From JANLYC01 sp963815445 (GTDB taxonomy: Bacteria > Actinomycetota > Actinomycetes > Propionibacteriales > Nocardioidaceae), in NCBI GenBank assembly GCA_963815445.1, contig CAWFGV010000005.1, positions 310,001-374,000 of the forward strand: a DNA stretch of 64,000 bases. The letters run 5' to 3'. Positions 40,038-48,082 of this stretch are shown here, one piece after another; positions within the stretch are counted from its first letter, which is position 1, and each line of letters opens with the position of its first letter. Both the position numbers and the translations under genes were made by a program. A model generated the notes under the pieces. It searched no databases. It saw only the letters and a program-made list of their open reading frames with translations, and was not told the DNA's origin.

Positions 40038-41551
40038 CCACGACGGCCACGACCGCCACGACGACCAGCCTCGTTCCCTTCGACGAGGCGGTGACGCGCT
40101 ACGACCCGGTCCTCGGGTTGGAGGTCCACGTCGAGCTCAACACCGTGTCGAAGATGTTCTGCGGCTGTCCGACGGAGTTCGGTGCCGAACCCAACACCCA
40201 GACCTGCCCGGTCTGCCTCGGCCTGCCGGGTGCGCTCCCCGCGCTCAACGCCAAGGCCGTGGAGTCGGCGATCCGGATCGGGCTGGCGCTCAACTGTGAG
40301 ATCGCCCAGTGGTGTCGTTTCGCGCGCAAGAACTACTTCTACCCGGACATGCCGAAGAACTTCCAGACATCGCAGTACGACGAGCCGATCGCGTTCAACG
40401 GCTGGACCGATGTCGACGTGGACGGTGAGACGGTGCGTATCGAGATCGAGCGTGCCCACATGGAGGAAGACACCGGCAAGTCGCTGCACGTCGGCGGCGC
40501 CACCGGTCGCATCCATGGGGCTGACCATTCGCTTGTCGACTACAACCGCGCCGGCATACCCCTCATCGAGATCGTGACGAAGACGATCGAAGGGACCGGC
40601 GCCGACGCCCCGGCCGTCGCGCGGGCCTACGTCGCGCACCTGCGCGAGCTCGTGCGGGGACTCGCGGTCTCCGACGTCCGGATGGACCAGGGATCACTGC
40701 GTTGCGACGTCAACGTGTCGCTGCGCGCTGACCCGACGGCCGAGCTGGGCACCCGCAGCGAGACCAAGAACGTCAACTCACTGCGATCGGTCGAGCGCGC
40801 GGTGCGCTATGAGGTGTCTCGACAGGCCGGGCGTCTCGATGCCGGCGAGCGAGTCGTCCAAGAGACCCGGCACTGGCACGAGGACACCGGTGTCACGACC
40901 TCCGGTCGCAGCAAGGAGGAGGCCGAGGACTACCGCTACTTCCCGGAGCCCGACCTGGTGCCGATCGCGCCGTCACGGAAGTGGGTCGACGCACTCCGGT
41001 CCGAGCTGCCGGAGCCTCCGGCCGTACGGCGCGCGCGGCGGCAGAGCGAATGGGACTTCTCGGACCTGCAGATGCGCGACGTGATGGGTGCCGGTGCCCT
41101 GTCGCTGATCGAGCAGACGGTCGAGGCGGGGGCCAGCCCGGCCGCGGCGAGCAAGTGGTGGCTCTCGGAGCTGGCTCGTCGTGCCAACGACGCCGGCTCG
41201 ACACTCGATGAGCTGGCGATCACGCCAGCCCAGGTCGCTGCTGTCCAGGCGCTGGTCGACGCGGGGCGAGTCAACGACAAGCTGGCGCGTCAGGTGCTCG
41301 ACGGCGTACTCGCCGGTGAGGGAGAGCCCGCCGAGGTGGTCGCGGCCCGTGGTTTGGAGGTGGTCTCCGACGACGGAGCCCTCTCCGCGGCCGTCGACAA
41401 GGTCATCGCGGAGAACCCCGATGTGGCCGCCAAGATCCGCGACGGCAAGGTGGCGGCGGCCGGCGCGCTGATCGGTGCGGTGATGAAGGACATGCGCGGC
41501 CAGGCCGATGCCGGCCGCGTCCGCGAGCTCATCCTCAGCAAGCTCACCTGA
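40034..41551 (+). CDS. gatB: Aspartyl/glutamyl-tRNA amidotransferase subunit B
   Basis: A 505-residue subunit that phosphorylates the mischarged aminoacyl end and receives ammonia from GatA. Landmarks are LGLEVHVELNTVSKMFCGC, TCPVCLGLPGALP (two Cys of a metal site), FARKNYFYPDMPKNFQTSQ, HMEEDTGKSLH and DYNRAGIPLIEIV; the C-terminal YqeY-like domain ends GAVMKDMRGQADAGRV. The first 12 residues are a Thr/Ala stretch of no known role. No indiscriminate glutamine/asparagine tRNA synthetase gene is in this window. Confidence 0.97.
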   Translation: MTTTATTATTTSLVPFDEAVTRYDPVLGLEVHVELNTVSKMFCGCPTEFGAEPNTQTCPVCLGLPGALPALNAKAVESAIRIGLALNCEIAQWCRFARKNYFYPDMPKNFQTSQYDEPIAFNGWTDVDVDGETVRIEIERAHMEEDTGKSLHVGGATGRIHGADHSLVDYNRAGIPLIEIVTKTIEGTGADAPAVARAYVAHLRELVRGLAVSDVRMDQGSLRCDVNVSLRADPTAELGTRSETKNVNSLRSVERAVRYEVSRQAGRLDAGERVVQETRHWHEDTGVTTSGRSKEEAEDYRYFPEPDLVPIAPSRKWVDALRSELPEPPAVRRARRQSEWDFSDLQMRDVMGAGALSLIEQTVEAGASPAAASKWWLSELARRANDAGSTLDELAITPAQVAAVQALVDAGRVNDKLARQVLDGVLAGEGEPAEVVAARGLEVVSDDGALSAAVDKVIAENPDVAAKIRDGKVAAAGALIGAVMKDMRGQADAGRVRELILSKLT

Positions 41552-41568
41552 CAACTGGGTCAGGTGAG
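41543..41568. terminator. Bidirectional terminator containing both convergent stop codons
   Basis: CTCACCTGAC (41543-41552), loop AACTGG, and GTCAGGTGAG (41559-41568) form a perfect 10-bp stem. The gatB stop lies in the left arm and the sugar dehydrogenase stop (minus strand) in the right arm, so the last codons of both genes are part of the hairpin. There is no T-run on either side. Confidence 0.6.
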
Positions 41569-42729
41569 GGAGACCTGGAGGATTCGGTCGTCCGCTGGGC
41601 CAGGGTTGCCGCGGCCGTCACGGTTGCTGGTCCCCAGCCAGAGCGTGCCGTCGGGCGCTGCCGTGACGGTGCGCAACCGACCGTAGGTGCCGATGAAGTG
41701 CGCGGTCGGTTCGCCCAGGGTGCCGTCGCGCTCGATCGGCACCTCCCACAGCCGTGTCCCTCGAAGGCTCGCCACCCAGAGCGCTCCGTCGGCGTAAGCC
41801 ACGCTCGACGGCGAGGCGTCCTCGGGGCGCCACTGCAGAAGGGGGTCGGTGAAGCCGGCCAGGTTCGCGTCGCCCTCGGCGGCGGGCCAGCCGTAGTTGT
41901 TTCCCTTCCGGATGAGGTTGATCTCGTCCCAGATCTGCGAGCCGAACTCGGTGGCCCACAACCTCCCCTGACGGTCGAAAGCCAGGCCCTGGACGTTGCG
42001 ATGCCCGAGAGTCCAGACCGGCGACGTCGGGTCCGGGTTGCCTGGCGCCGGCGCGCCGGTGGACGTGATGCGCAGGATCTTCCCGCCGAGGGACTGCGAG
42101 TCCTGGGCGAGTTCCCCGTTCCCGTTCTCGCCGGTCGACACGTAGAGGAAGCCGTCGGGGCCGAACGCGAGCCGTCCGCCGTCGTGGATGTCGCCGCGCG
42201 GAATGCCGGTGAGGATCGGGGTCACGTCGCGGATCGACCGGCCGTCGAATGTCATCGACAGCACACGGTTGTCCGAGCCGGTCGTGACGTAGACGAAGAC
42301 CTCGTGGTCGGATGCGAAGTCAGGCGAGACAGCGATCCCGAGCAGGCCGCCCTCGCTCGTCGGCGACGTCTCGGGAATCGTGGCGACCTCGGTCACGCTG
42401 CCCTCGGTGACGAGCGAGATGGTCCCGGCGTCGCGCTGGGTCACGAGCGCCGCGCCACCAGGGAGGAAGGCCAGGCCCCACGGGACCGCGAGCCGGTCGG
42501 CGATGGTCGTCGTGACGTGGATGTCACGCGACGAGGCGGTCGCGGGTGTGGACAGGGTGGCGGTCACGGTGCCGGGGTCGTTCGGGCGGTCCCGATCCGG
42601 CTGTGCAGTCGGTCCTCCGCAGGCGGTCACCGTCGTGATCACCACCCCCGCCGCCGTGGCGACGACCGCTCGCCGCAGGACGCAGGCGGGCAGCCGGCCA
42701 GGCCGTCGCACGTCTGCTGATCCGATCAT
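41560..42729 (-). CDS. PQQ-type glucose/sorbosone dehydrogenase lipoprotein
   Basis: A 389-residue extracytoplasmic six-blade propeller enzyme. A long positively charged n-region and hydrophobic stretch end in lipobox VTAC, so it should be lipid-anchored. Typical sites are AVPWGLAFLPGGAALVTQRDAG, EGGLLGIAVSPDF, GRLAFGPDGFLYVSTGENG, LGHRNVQGLAFDRQGRLW and ATEFGSQIWDEINLIRKG with GNNYGWP. The family oxidises aldoses using a quinone cofactor, but many members have untested substrates. The ATG three codons upstream (42738) is an equally possible start; no clear ribosome-binding site decides. Confidence 0.88.
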   Translation of the reverse strand: MIGSADVRRPGRLPACVLRRAVVATAAGVVITTVTACGGPTAQPDRDRPNDPGTVTATLSTPATASSRDIHVTTTIADRLAVPWGLAFLPGGAALVTQRDAGTISLVTEGSVTEVATIPETSPTSEGGLLGIAVSPDFASDHEVFVYVTTGSDNRVLSMTFDGRSIRDVTPILTGIPRGDIHDGGRLAFGPDGFLYVSTGENGNGELAQDSQSLGGKILRITSTGAPAPGNPDPTSPVWTLGHRNVQGLAFDRQGRLWATEFGSQIWDEINLIRKGNNYGWPAAEGDANLAGFTDPLLQWRPEDASPSSVAYADGALWVASLRGTRLWEVPIERDGTLGEPTAHFIGTYGRLRTVTAAPDGTLWLGTSNRDGRGNPGPADDRILQVSLT

Positions 42730-42799
42730 GGTGTGCATCGTGCCAGGTGGTTCAGACACAGACCCGCTGCGCGAGGGGTCTGTGACGAGGCCGGTGTCC

Positions 42800-42961
42800 T
42801 CACGCGCCGACAGCGGCGCCCGGTTTCGGCAGCACAGTGGACAGGTAGCGCTCGACCTCTTCTCGTTCGCGACGGAGTTCGGCGAGGGCGGCCGCAGCGT
42901 GCTGGGCGTTGCGCAGCGCCACGGTCTGGCTGGCCGGCCGCCACTGCAAAAGTCTGAACAC
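42800..42961 (-). CDS. Small coiled-coil protein (53 aa)
   Basis: A short gene in the 400-base gap upstream of the sugar dehydrogenase. A GTG start (42961) has GGAG seven to ten bases before it. The product begins VFRLLQWRPASQTVALRNAQ, then has an alanine- and glutamate/arginine-rich helix (LAELRREREEVERYL) and ends STVLPKPGAAVGA. Codon use fits the neighbours, with G/C in nearly every third position. No family is recognised; the helix could mediate a protein contact. It could be coupled to the downstream dehydrogenase gene, 62 bases away. Confidence 0.55.
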   Translation of the reverse strand: MFRLLQWRPASQTVALRNAQHAAAALAELRREREEVERYLSTVLPKPGAAVGA

Positions 42962-43146
42962 GGGCTACTCCAAGAGAACGCCATCGCCGACGACGGAGTT
43001 GGCGTGCGACATCTGGACTCGTCTGACGCTAGGCGCTCAGTGGTTCCAGACGATGACGGTCACGTTAAATCTTCGTGTCCGGATGCATTCCTCAGCAGGT
43101 CAGGTGCTGATCCGCGGACAGCGGCCCGGCCGGGGGCAGGCATGCG

Positions 43147-43824
43147 TCATTCGTGGCTGCCACCGTTGTCCTGGCCCTCGTGGGTCTGACCGACGGGGCT
43201 GCCGCCCTCACAATGCGCCGTGAGGTGGGACTCCTGGTCGTCACGCGAGAACGAGACCTCGACGGAGTCAGGTCCGGATTTCTCGATGTGCATCTCCCAA
43301 CCGTCCCGCGGCGTGGCGTACTCCAGTGAGATGTCAGCGCCCTTGCAGGCCGCCCCCACATTCCCACCGGCCAGCTGCCAGCTCTTGGACATCCGCTTCG
43401 GTTCCGAAGGGCCACGAGACGGCGAGGTGGGACCCGGTGCCGAGGGGTCGGGGGTGGTGGTCGGTGACGTCGCTTCCCGCGTCGGTGACGTCGGCGTCGC
43501 CGAGGGCGAGTGCGGTGACGTTGACGACTGGCCCTGCCGCGGCGTCGATGGCGGTCGTTGTCCGCCAGGGTTGGGGGACGAACGTGTGGGTGCTGAAGGG
43601 GTGGGCTCGGTGTTCACGGGCGGCAGGGCCGTGGCGGCCGAGCTCTGGCCCTGCGCCAGCTCGACCCGGACATCGGTCTCAGTCAGCGTGCTGGGAGCGC
43701 TCGTCGACCCTTGGTCCAGGCGCGACACTGCGCTCCAGGAGATCGTGGCAGCCAGGGCGGTAGCAAGCGTCCAGCTGGTGGCGATCAGGAAACGGCGCGC
43801 GAGCGTCGCCCGGGTGTGGGCCAT
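43147..43824 (-). CDS. Membrane-anchored proline-rich protein with conserved C-terminal domain
   Basis: A 225-residue protein of unknown function. One N-terminal helix (FLIATSWTLATALAATISW) anchors it, followed by about 110 residues of Ser/Pro/Thr-rich linker. The last 75 residues form a compact domain (WQLAGGNVGAACKGADISL, ATPRDGWEMHIEKSGPDSV, SFSRDDQESHLTAHC) with two cysteines that could pair outside the cell. I recall this domain as widespread but unnamed in actinobacteria. It is divergent from the response regulator gene and may belong to that regulon. Confidence 0.72.
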   Translation of the reverse strand: MAHTRATLARRFLIATSWTLATALAATISWSAVSRLDQGSTSAPSTLTETDVRVELAQGQSSAATALPPVNTEPTPSAPTRSSPNPGGQRPPSTPRQGQSSTSPHSPSATPTSPTREATSPTTTPDPSAPGPTSPSRGPSEPKRMSKSWQLAGGNVGAACKGADISLEYATPRDGWEMHIEKSGPDSVEVSFSRDDQESHLTAHCEGGSPVGQTHEGQDNGGSHE

Positions 43825-43923
43825 CGTGCAAGTCTGCCCAGTGGATCCTTAAGAGCAGGACAAGGAAGCGATAGTTTCTGTCCAACCGCGCCGATGAGTG
43901 CTCCGTGAGGGCACGATGTGGCC

Positions 43924-43929
43924 TACGGT
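43924..43929 (+). promoter_or_regulatory. Candidate -10 box for the two-component system
   Basis: TACGGT ends six bases before the GTG at 43936; this is the main reason to prefer that GTG over the one at 43918, which would place the box inside the coding region. Confidence 0.4.
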
Positions 43930-43935
43930 CAGATC

Positions 43936-44619
43936 GTGGCCGAGGTGTTGATCGTCGAGGACGACGCGACGATTCGGGCAGCGATGATCCGCGCACTCAA
44001 GGAGTTGCCGCATGCCACGACCGCCGTCGGTACGGCGATGGAGGCACTGCAGGTCGTGGTGGCGAACCCGCCTGATGTCGTGCTGCTCGACCTCGGACTG
44101 CCTGACCTGGACGGGGCCGCGTTGCTTCCGATGATCCGGGCTGTCAGCGAGGTTCCCGTGATCGTCATCAGTGCACGGGACGACGACACGTCGATCGTGA
44201 ACCTGCTCGATGCCGGGGCTGACGACTATCTCGTGAAACCGTTCTCACCGACGCAGCTCGAGGCCCGGATCAGGGCGGTCCTGCGTCGTGCCCAGCCCGA
44301 GAGCTCCGCCGTCCCGGTCACGGTAGGGCAGATCACGGTGGACGGCCTGGCCAGGACCGCGCACCTCGCGGGCGCCGAGCTGGACCTGAGCCCGAAGGAG
44401 TTCGACCTGCTGTCATACCTCGCGACGCACGTCGGGCAGGTCATCAGCAAGCGAACGCTGGCTGCGGAGGTCTGGAACCAGCCGTACGGCGGGTCGGACA
44501 AGACGATCGACGTGCACCTGCACTGGCTCCGTCGCAAGCTCGGTGAGTCCGCGGACGAGCCGCGTTACCTCCACCGCGTGCGTGGCGTGGGCATCAAGCT
44601 GGTCGACCCCGGACGATGA
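43936..44619 (+). CDS. OmpR/PhoB-family response regulator
   Basis: A 227-residue DNA-binding regulator. The receiver domain starts AEVLIVEDDATIRAAM, with phospho-acceptor Asp52 in DVVLLDLGLPDLDG, Thr/Ser switch VIVISARDD and Lys in DYLVKPFSP. The winged-helix output domain holds LDLSPKEFDLLSYLA and KTIDVHLHWLRRKLGE with YLHRVRGVGIKL. It overlaps the sensor kinase gene by ATGA. The redox gene cluster downstream on the same strand is its likely target. Confidence 0.92.
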   Translation: MAEVLIVEDDATIRAAMIRALKELPHATTAVGTAMEALQVVVANPPDVVLLDLGLPDLDGAALLPMIRAVSEVPVIVISARDDDTSIVNLLDAGADDYLVKPFSPTQLEARIRAVLRRAQPESSAVPVTVGQITVDGLARTAHLAGAELDLSPKEFDLLSYLATHVGQVISKRTLAAEVWNQPYGGSDKTIDVHLHWLRRKLGESADEPRYLHRVRGVGIKLVDPGR

Positions 44620-45893
44620 GGCGACTGCTGGTCCTGTACGGCGCGACCCTGACGTCGGCCGTGCTGGTGGCCCTCCTGCTGCCCCTGGGGGTGCTGGCAC
44701 AGTCCCTCGCGCACGACCGGGCGCTGGAAGCAGCGCGACAGGAGGCCCAGGGGCTGGCTGTCCTGGCGAACAACAAGGCGGGAGCAAGCAAGCTGGGTGA
44801 CGCTGTCGATGCGATCAACACCGGCCCGCGCCAGACGACCGTCTATCTTCCGGGCGGGCGAGTGATCGGCCCGAGCCAGGAACGAACCCCGAGCGTCGAC
44901 CTGGCTGCGCAGGGCCGCGCCTTCAGCGCTGACACGACGGGTGGGGTCGAGGTGTTGCTTCCCGTCGGGGGCACCGGCGGCGGCGTCACCGTGATCAGGA
45001 CGTTCGTCCCCGACGTCCTGCTGCACGAGGGTGTCCGAAGGGCCTGGCTGACTCTCGCCGGCACCGGGGCACTGCTGCTGGTTGCGGCGGTCCTCGTCGG
45101 GGGATGGATCGCTTCCCGGCTGTCGCGGTCCGTGCGCGATCTGGCCAGAGTTGCTGACCGGGTTGGCGCGGGAGACCTGACCGCCACCGTGACGCCGGCC
45201 GGCCCGCCGGAGGTCGCCGCCGTGGGTCGGGTCCTGAATGGTCTCGGGGTTCGCATCAACCAGATGCTGGCGGACGAGCGAGAGCTTGGCGCCGACCTGT
45301 CACATCGACTGAGAACTCCGGTCACGGCATTGCGGCTCGATGTCGAGACGCTGCAGGACCCGGTCGAACGGTCCCGGCTCACCGAACACGTGGACCACAT
45401 GGTCGCTGCGATCGACGCCGCCGTCAGCGCGGCTCGACACCCGTCACACATCCGCCGGCCGGGAACGTGTGATGCCGCCCGCGTCGTACGCGAGCGGTCT
45501 GAGTTCTGGCGCGTCCTCGCCGACGAGACGCAGCGACACCTGACCGTCGACGTTCCCGCTCACGAGGTGCCGGTCCCGGTCGCCGCGGCCGAGCTGGGCG
45601 CGGCGCTGGACGCACTCATCGACAACGTCTTCAGCCACACGCCCGCGCTCACCGGGTTTGCCCTGCGGGTCTCGACCGGCTCCGATCGCAGCGTGGCGGT
45701 CACCGTTGAGGACGACGGTCCAGGGCTGGCGGCTCCCGGGCTGGTCGAGCGGGGGCGCAGCGGAGCGGGGTCCACGGGGATCGGGCTGGATGTGGCCCGG
45801 CGGACGGCCCGTCACTCCGGCGGCGAGGTTCGGCTGGAGACCGGCGCGTTGGGGGGCGCCCGGATCGTCCTGGTTTTTCCGGGAGTTCCGTGA
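44616..45893 (+). CDS. HAMP-containing sensor histidine kinase
   Basis: A 425-residue membrane kinase. Helix 1 is near residues 8-30, an extracytoplasmic sensor of about 110 residues follows, and helix 2 is near 145-165, leading into a HAMP domain. The phospho-accepting His230 is in DLSHRLRTPVTALRL, where the usual E after the His is R. The ATPase domain has the N box LIDNVFSHTP, G1 VEDDGPGL and G2 GSTGIGLDVARR. It partners the upstream response regulator. The sensor domain resembles nothing I can name, so the signal is unknown. Confidence 0.92.
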   Translation: MRRLLVLYGATLTSAVLVALLLPLGVLAQSLAHDRALEAARQEAQGLAVLANNKAGASKLGDAVDAINTGPRQTTVYLPGGRVIGPSQERTPSVDLAAQGRAFSADTTGGVEVLLPVGGTGGGVTVIRTFVPDVLLHEGVRRAWLTLAGTGALLLVAAVLVGGWIASRLSRSVRDLARVADRVGAGDLTATVTPAGPPEVAAVGRVLNGLGVRINQMLADERELGADLSHRLRTPVTALRLDVETLQDPVERSRLTEHVDHMVAAIDAAVSAARHPSHIRRPGTCDAARVVRERSEFWRVLADETQRHLTVDVPAHEVPVPVAAAELGAALDALIDNVFSHTPALTGFALRVSTGSDRSVAVTVEDDGPGLAAPGLVERGRSGAGSTGIGLDVARRTARHSGGEVRLETGALGGARIVLVFPGVP

Positions 45894-45915
45894 CGAATCC
45901 AGCACCCTTGGCGAA

Positions 45916-45947
45916 GTCTTAACCCACGCGAGACGCGTCGCTAAGAC
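45916..45947. promoter_or_regulatory. Inverted repeat GTCTTA / TAAGAC before the redox cluster
   Basis: GTCTTA (45916-45921) and TAAGAC (45942-45947) face each other across 20 bases in the 109-base gap between the kinase gene and the first exported protein. A related TTAAGA lies at 43849-43854, upstream of the response regulator. It is a candidate site for that regulator. Confidence 0.38.
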
Positions 45948-46002
45948 GCTCGGGGTGACGATCGGCCCACTTCGGAAGACCGTCGCCCCCTGAGGAGTCC
46001 CC

Positions 46003-46563
46003 GTGAAGCACTCGCACCGCTCAGCCATCGCTCTCATCACCTCCGGATTGTTGGCCGGGGGAGCCCTCGGCGCGGCAGCCCTGGCCAGACAACACAGCGG
46101 GGGAGGCTCTGCCGCGCAGGTCGCCTCCGTCAGCGAGGGCACGACGGGCAACAGCGACATGTCAGGGGCAATCCAAGACGTGCTGTCTCGTAGTGCCGCC
46201 CTGCACAACCGGATGCTGACGGCGCGTGCTGATCTGGCCGATCTCAACCGCCAGCTCCGGCAGCAACGGGCCGCTGCTGAGGCCGCCGCCTACGCGACGT
46301 CCGTCGTGGCTCAAGCGACGTTGTCGCCCGAGGACACCTCGGGGTCAACCAGTTCAGGGACAGGCAGTTCCGGGACGGACCCCTCCGAGGGCGACGACAC
46401 AACCGGGTCGACCGGCTCGACGCCGGGCGATGATGACAGCACGCAGGGAACGAGTGAGCATTCGCCCAGCGGTGGTGGTCCTACTCATAGCGAGCCAACC
46501 GGCACCGAGCCGACCGATGACGATCCCCAGGACAACGGCGGATCAGGTCAGCTGGATGACTGA
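46003..46563 (+). CDS. Exported coiled-coil protein with acidic Ser/Thr/Gly-rich tail
   Basis: A 186-residue protein of unknown function. The GTG start has GAGGAG six bases upstream. Residues 8-28 are a signal peptide or anchor (IALITSGLLAGGALGAAAL). Residues about 50-95 form a heptad-like helix (HNRMLTARADLADLNRQLRQ). The last 80 residues are a flexible, strongly acidic Ser/Thr/Gly-rich tail. Its layout matches the next gene, which also has an anchor, a short coiled coil and a low-complexity tail, so the two may form a pair outside the membrane. Confidence 0.72.
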   Translation: MKHSHRSAIALITSGLLAGGALGAAALARQHSGGGSAAQVASVSEGTTGNSDMSGAIQDVLSRSAALHNRMLTARADLADLNRQLRQQRAAAEAAAYATSVVAQATLSPEDTSGSTSSGTGSSGTDPSEGDDTTGSTGSTPGDDDSTQGTSEHSPSGGGPTHSEPTGTEPTDDDPQDNGGSGQLDD

Positions 46564-47099
46564 CCGTCCCACGCCCCGGCGGCTGACCGCGCTGCTGGCC
46601 CTCGCACCGCTTGCTGCGGGGACCTTGGCGCTCGCCACAGAGTGGGCCACGAACACCAACGTCCTCGACACGACGTCCTCGGGGACGTCCCAGCAGGCAG
46701 CCGCACCGGCCACGGTCTCCCCGGTTCTGAAGCGTCGGATCGACCGCGCCATGCGCAAGCTCGACTCGACGCGCTCGGCTCTCAACCAGCTCGAGCGTTC
46801 GGTGAACCTACGCTCACGACAGTTGGCGGGTACCGCTCCGGGGCAGTCGGCATCGGGAGGATCCTCCGTGGCTGCCGCGGGCTCGGCCTCGCCGTATGCA
46901 ACGTCGCAGAGCTCGAGCTCGCAGCTCCTCCGGTTCAGCGCCGGCGCCCGGCACGCAGCCGGCACCGGCCGGTTCACCCGCTCCGGGACCCACGCAGGCC
47001 CCGAAGCCTGCCCCGGCCCCCGCCCCGGCACCTGCCCCGGCACCTGCCCCGGCCCCGGCACCCGCGCCGCCGACGCAGACGACCACGGGCGCTTCGTGA
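46556..47099 (+). pseudogene. Exported coiled-coil protein with Pro-Ala tail, one frameshift
   Basis: The ATG overlaps the upstream stop by eight bases. The first frame encodes an anchor (LTALLALAPLAAGTLALAT), a coiled coil (LKRRIDRAMRKLDSTRSALN) and a Ser/Ala linker. Near 46922 the sensible reading moves forward one base, to SSSGSAPAPGTQPAPAG and then a repeated Pro-Ala tail ending at the TGA 47097-47099, two bases before the apbE ATG. Without the shift the frame runs on into apbE through a Cys/Pro/Gly segment that looks like mistranslated Pro-Ala repeat. One extra C within the GAGCTCGAGCTCGCAGCTCC stretch explains this. Sequencing error, mutation and programmed shifting are all possible. 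Confidence 0.6.
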
Positions 47100-47101
47100 C
47101 G

Positions 47102-48082
47102 ATGCGCGTGGACGACGTACCTGAGGTGGCATTCCGGGCGATGGCCACCGACGTCACCCTGCGCGTCGCGCATCCCACGAGCGATCCGGAGGCCGCGCTG
47201 CGCGATGCACAGGACGTGTTTGCGCGAGTGGAGGCCGCCTGCACACGCTTCGATCCGACCAGTCCGCTGATGAGGGCGAACGCGGATCCGGCGCGCTGGC
47301 ACGACGTTCCATGGGAGCTCGCCGCCGCGGTCGAGGAGGCCGCGCAGGCCCATCGCGACACCGACGGCGTCTTCGACCCCCGCATTCTCGGTGATCTGGT
47401 CAAGCTCGGATACGACCGCACCCTGCCGTTCGCTCAGGGTCGCGTCTCGGTCGCCACACCTGTCGTTGCCGCCGGAACACCCGCCGCACCCGAGCCAGCG
47501 CGCCCGGCCCCGGAGTGGCAACCGGCATACGACCACCGCGATGGTCGCCACCTGATCCATCTCGCGGGGAGCCCGATCGACCTCGGCGGGATCGGCAAGG
47601 GCTTGGCCGTGCGGTGGGCGTCGCACCGTCTCTGGGCCGCCGGTGGCGGATCGATGGTCTCGGCAGGGGGCGACTGCCAGTTCACCGGCCCGGCTCCCGC
47701 AGAGGCGGGGTGGCGCGTCGGCCTCGAGGACCCTCGGGGCGGAGCCGACCCGTTGGCGGTCTTCGAGATAGCCGATGGCGGATGTGCGACGTCGTCCGTC
47801 CGGGTGCGCAGCTGGCAGGTGGATGGTCGCGCCGTCCATCATCTGATCAACCCCCGCACCGGACAGAGCGGCGGCGAGGGCCTGTTGGCGGTGACCGTGA
47901 TCCACCCCGACGTGGCTACCGCGGAGGTGTGGAGCAAGACCTTGTTCTTGTCCGGTCCCAGCCACATCAGGGACCTGGCAGCCCAGCGGGGACTCTGCGC
48001 CGCCTGGGTGGAGTCCGACGGCCGGCTGCACGTCAACGACGGGGCAGCCGGCTATCTGATCTGGTCGGGTGGCCATGTCTAG
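47102..48082 (+). CDS. apbE: FAD:protein FMN transferase
   Basis: A 326-residue ApbE-family enzyme, which attaches FMN to Ser/Thr of extracytoplasmic proteins. Family marks are FRAMATDVTLRVAHP, FDPRILGDLVKLGYDR, the flavin/metal segment DLGGIGKGLAVRWA, GGGSMVSAGGDCQF and HHLINPRTGQSG. No signal peptide is visible, unlike many ApbE proteins. The start is two bases after the preceding TGA; the stop overlaps the next ATG. No neighbour carries a recognisable flavinylation motif (D-x-x-(S/T)-(G/A)-A-T), so its target is unknown. Confidence 0.88.
   Translation: MRVDDVPEVAFRAMATDVTLRVAHPTSDPEAALRDAQDVFARVEAACTRFDPTSPLMRANADPARWHDVPWELAAAVEEAAQAHRDTDGVFDPRILGDLVKLGYDRTLPFAQGRVSVATPVVAAGTPAAPEPARPAPEWQPAYDHRDGRHLIHLAGSPIDLGGIGKGLAVRWASHRLWAAGGGSMVSAGGDCQFTGPAPAEAGWRVGLEDPRGGADPLAVFEIADGGCATSSVRVRSWQVDGRAVHHLINPRTGQSGGEGLLAVTVIHPDVATAEVWSKTLFLSGPSHIRDLAAQRGLCAAWVESDGRLHVNDGAAGYLIWSGGHV

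Noticed and set aside
46226..48082. A single 618-codon frame joining the exported coiled-coil protein to ApbE
   Set aside because: The joining segment is a Cys/Pro/Gly string that is the out-of-frame version of a Pro-Ala repeat, and apbE has its own ATG right after the other frame's stop; two genes with one frame break is simpler.
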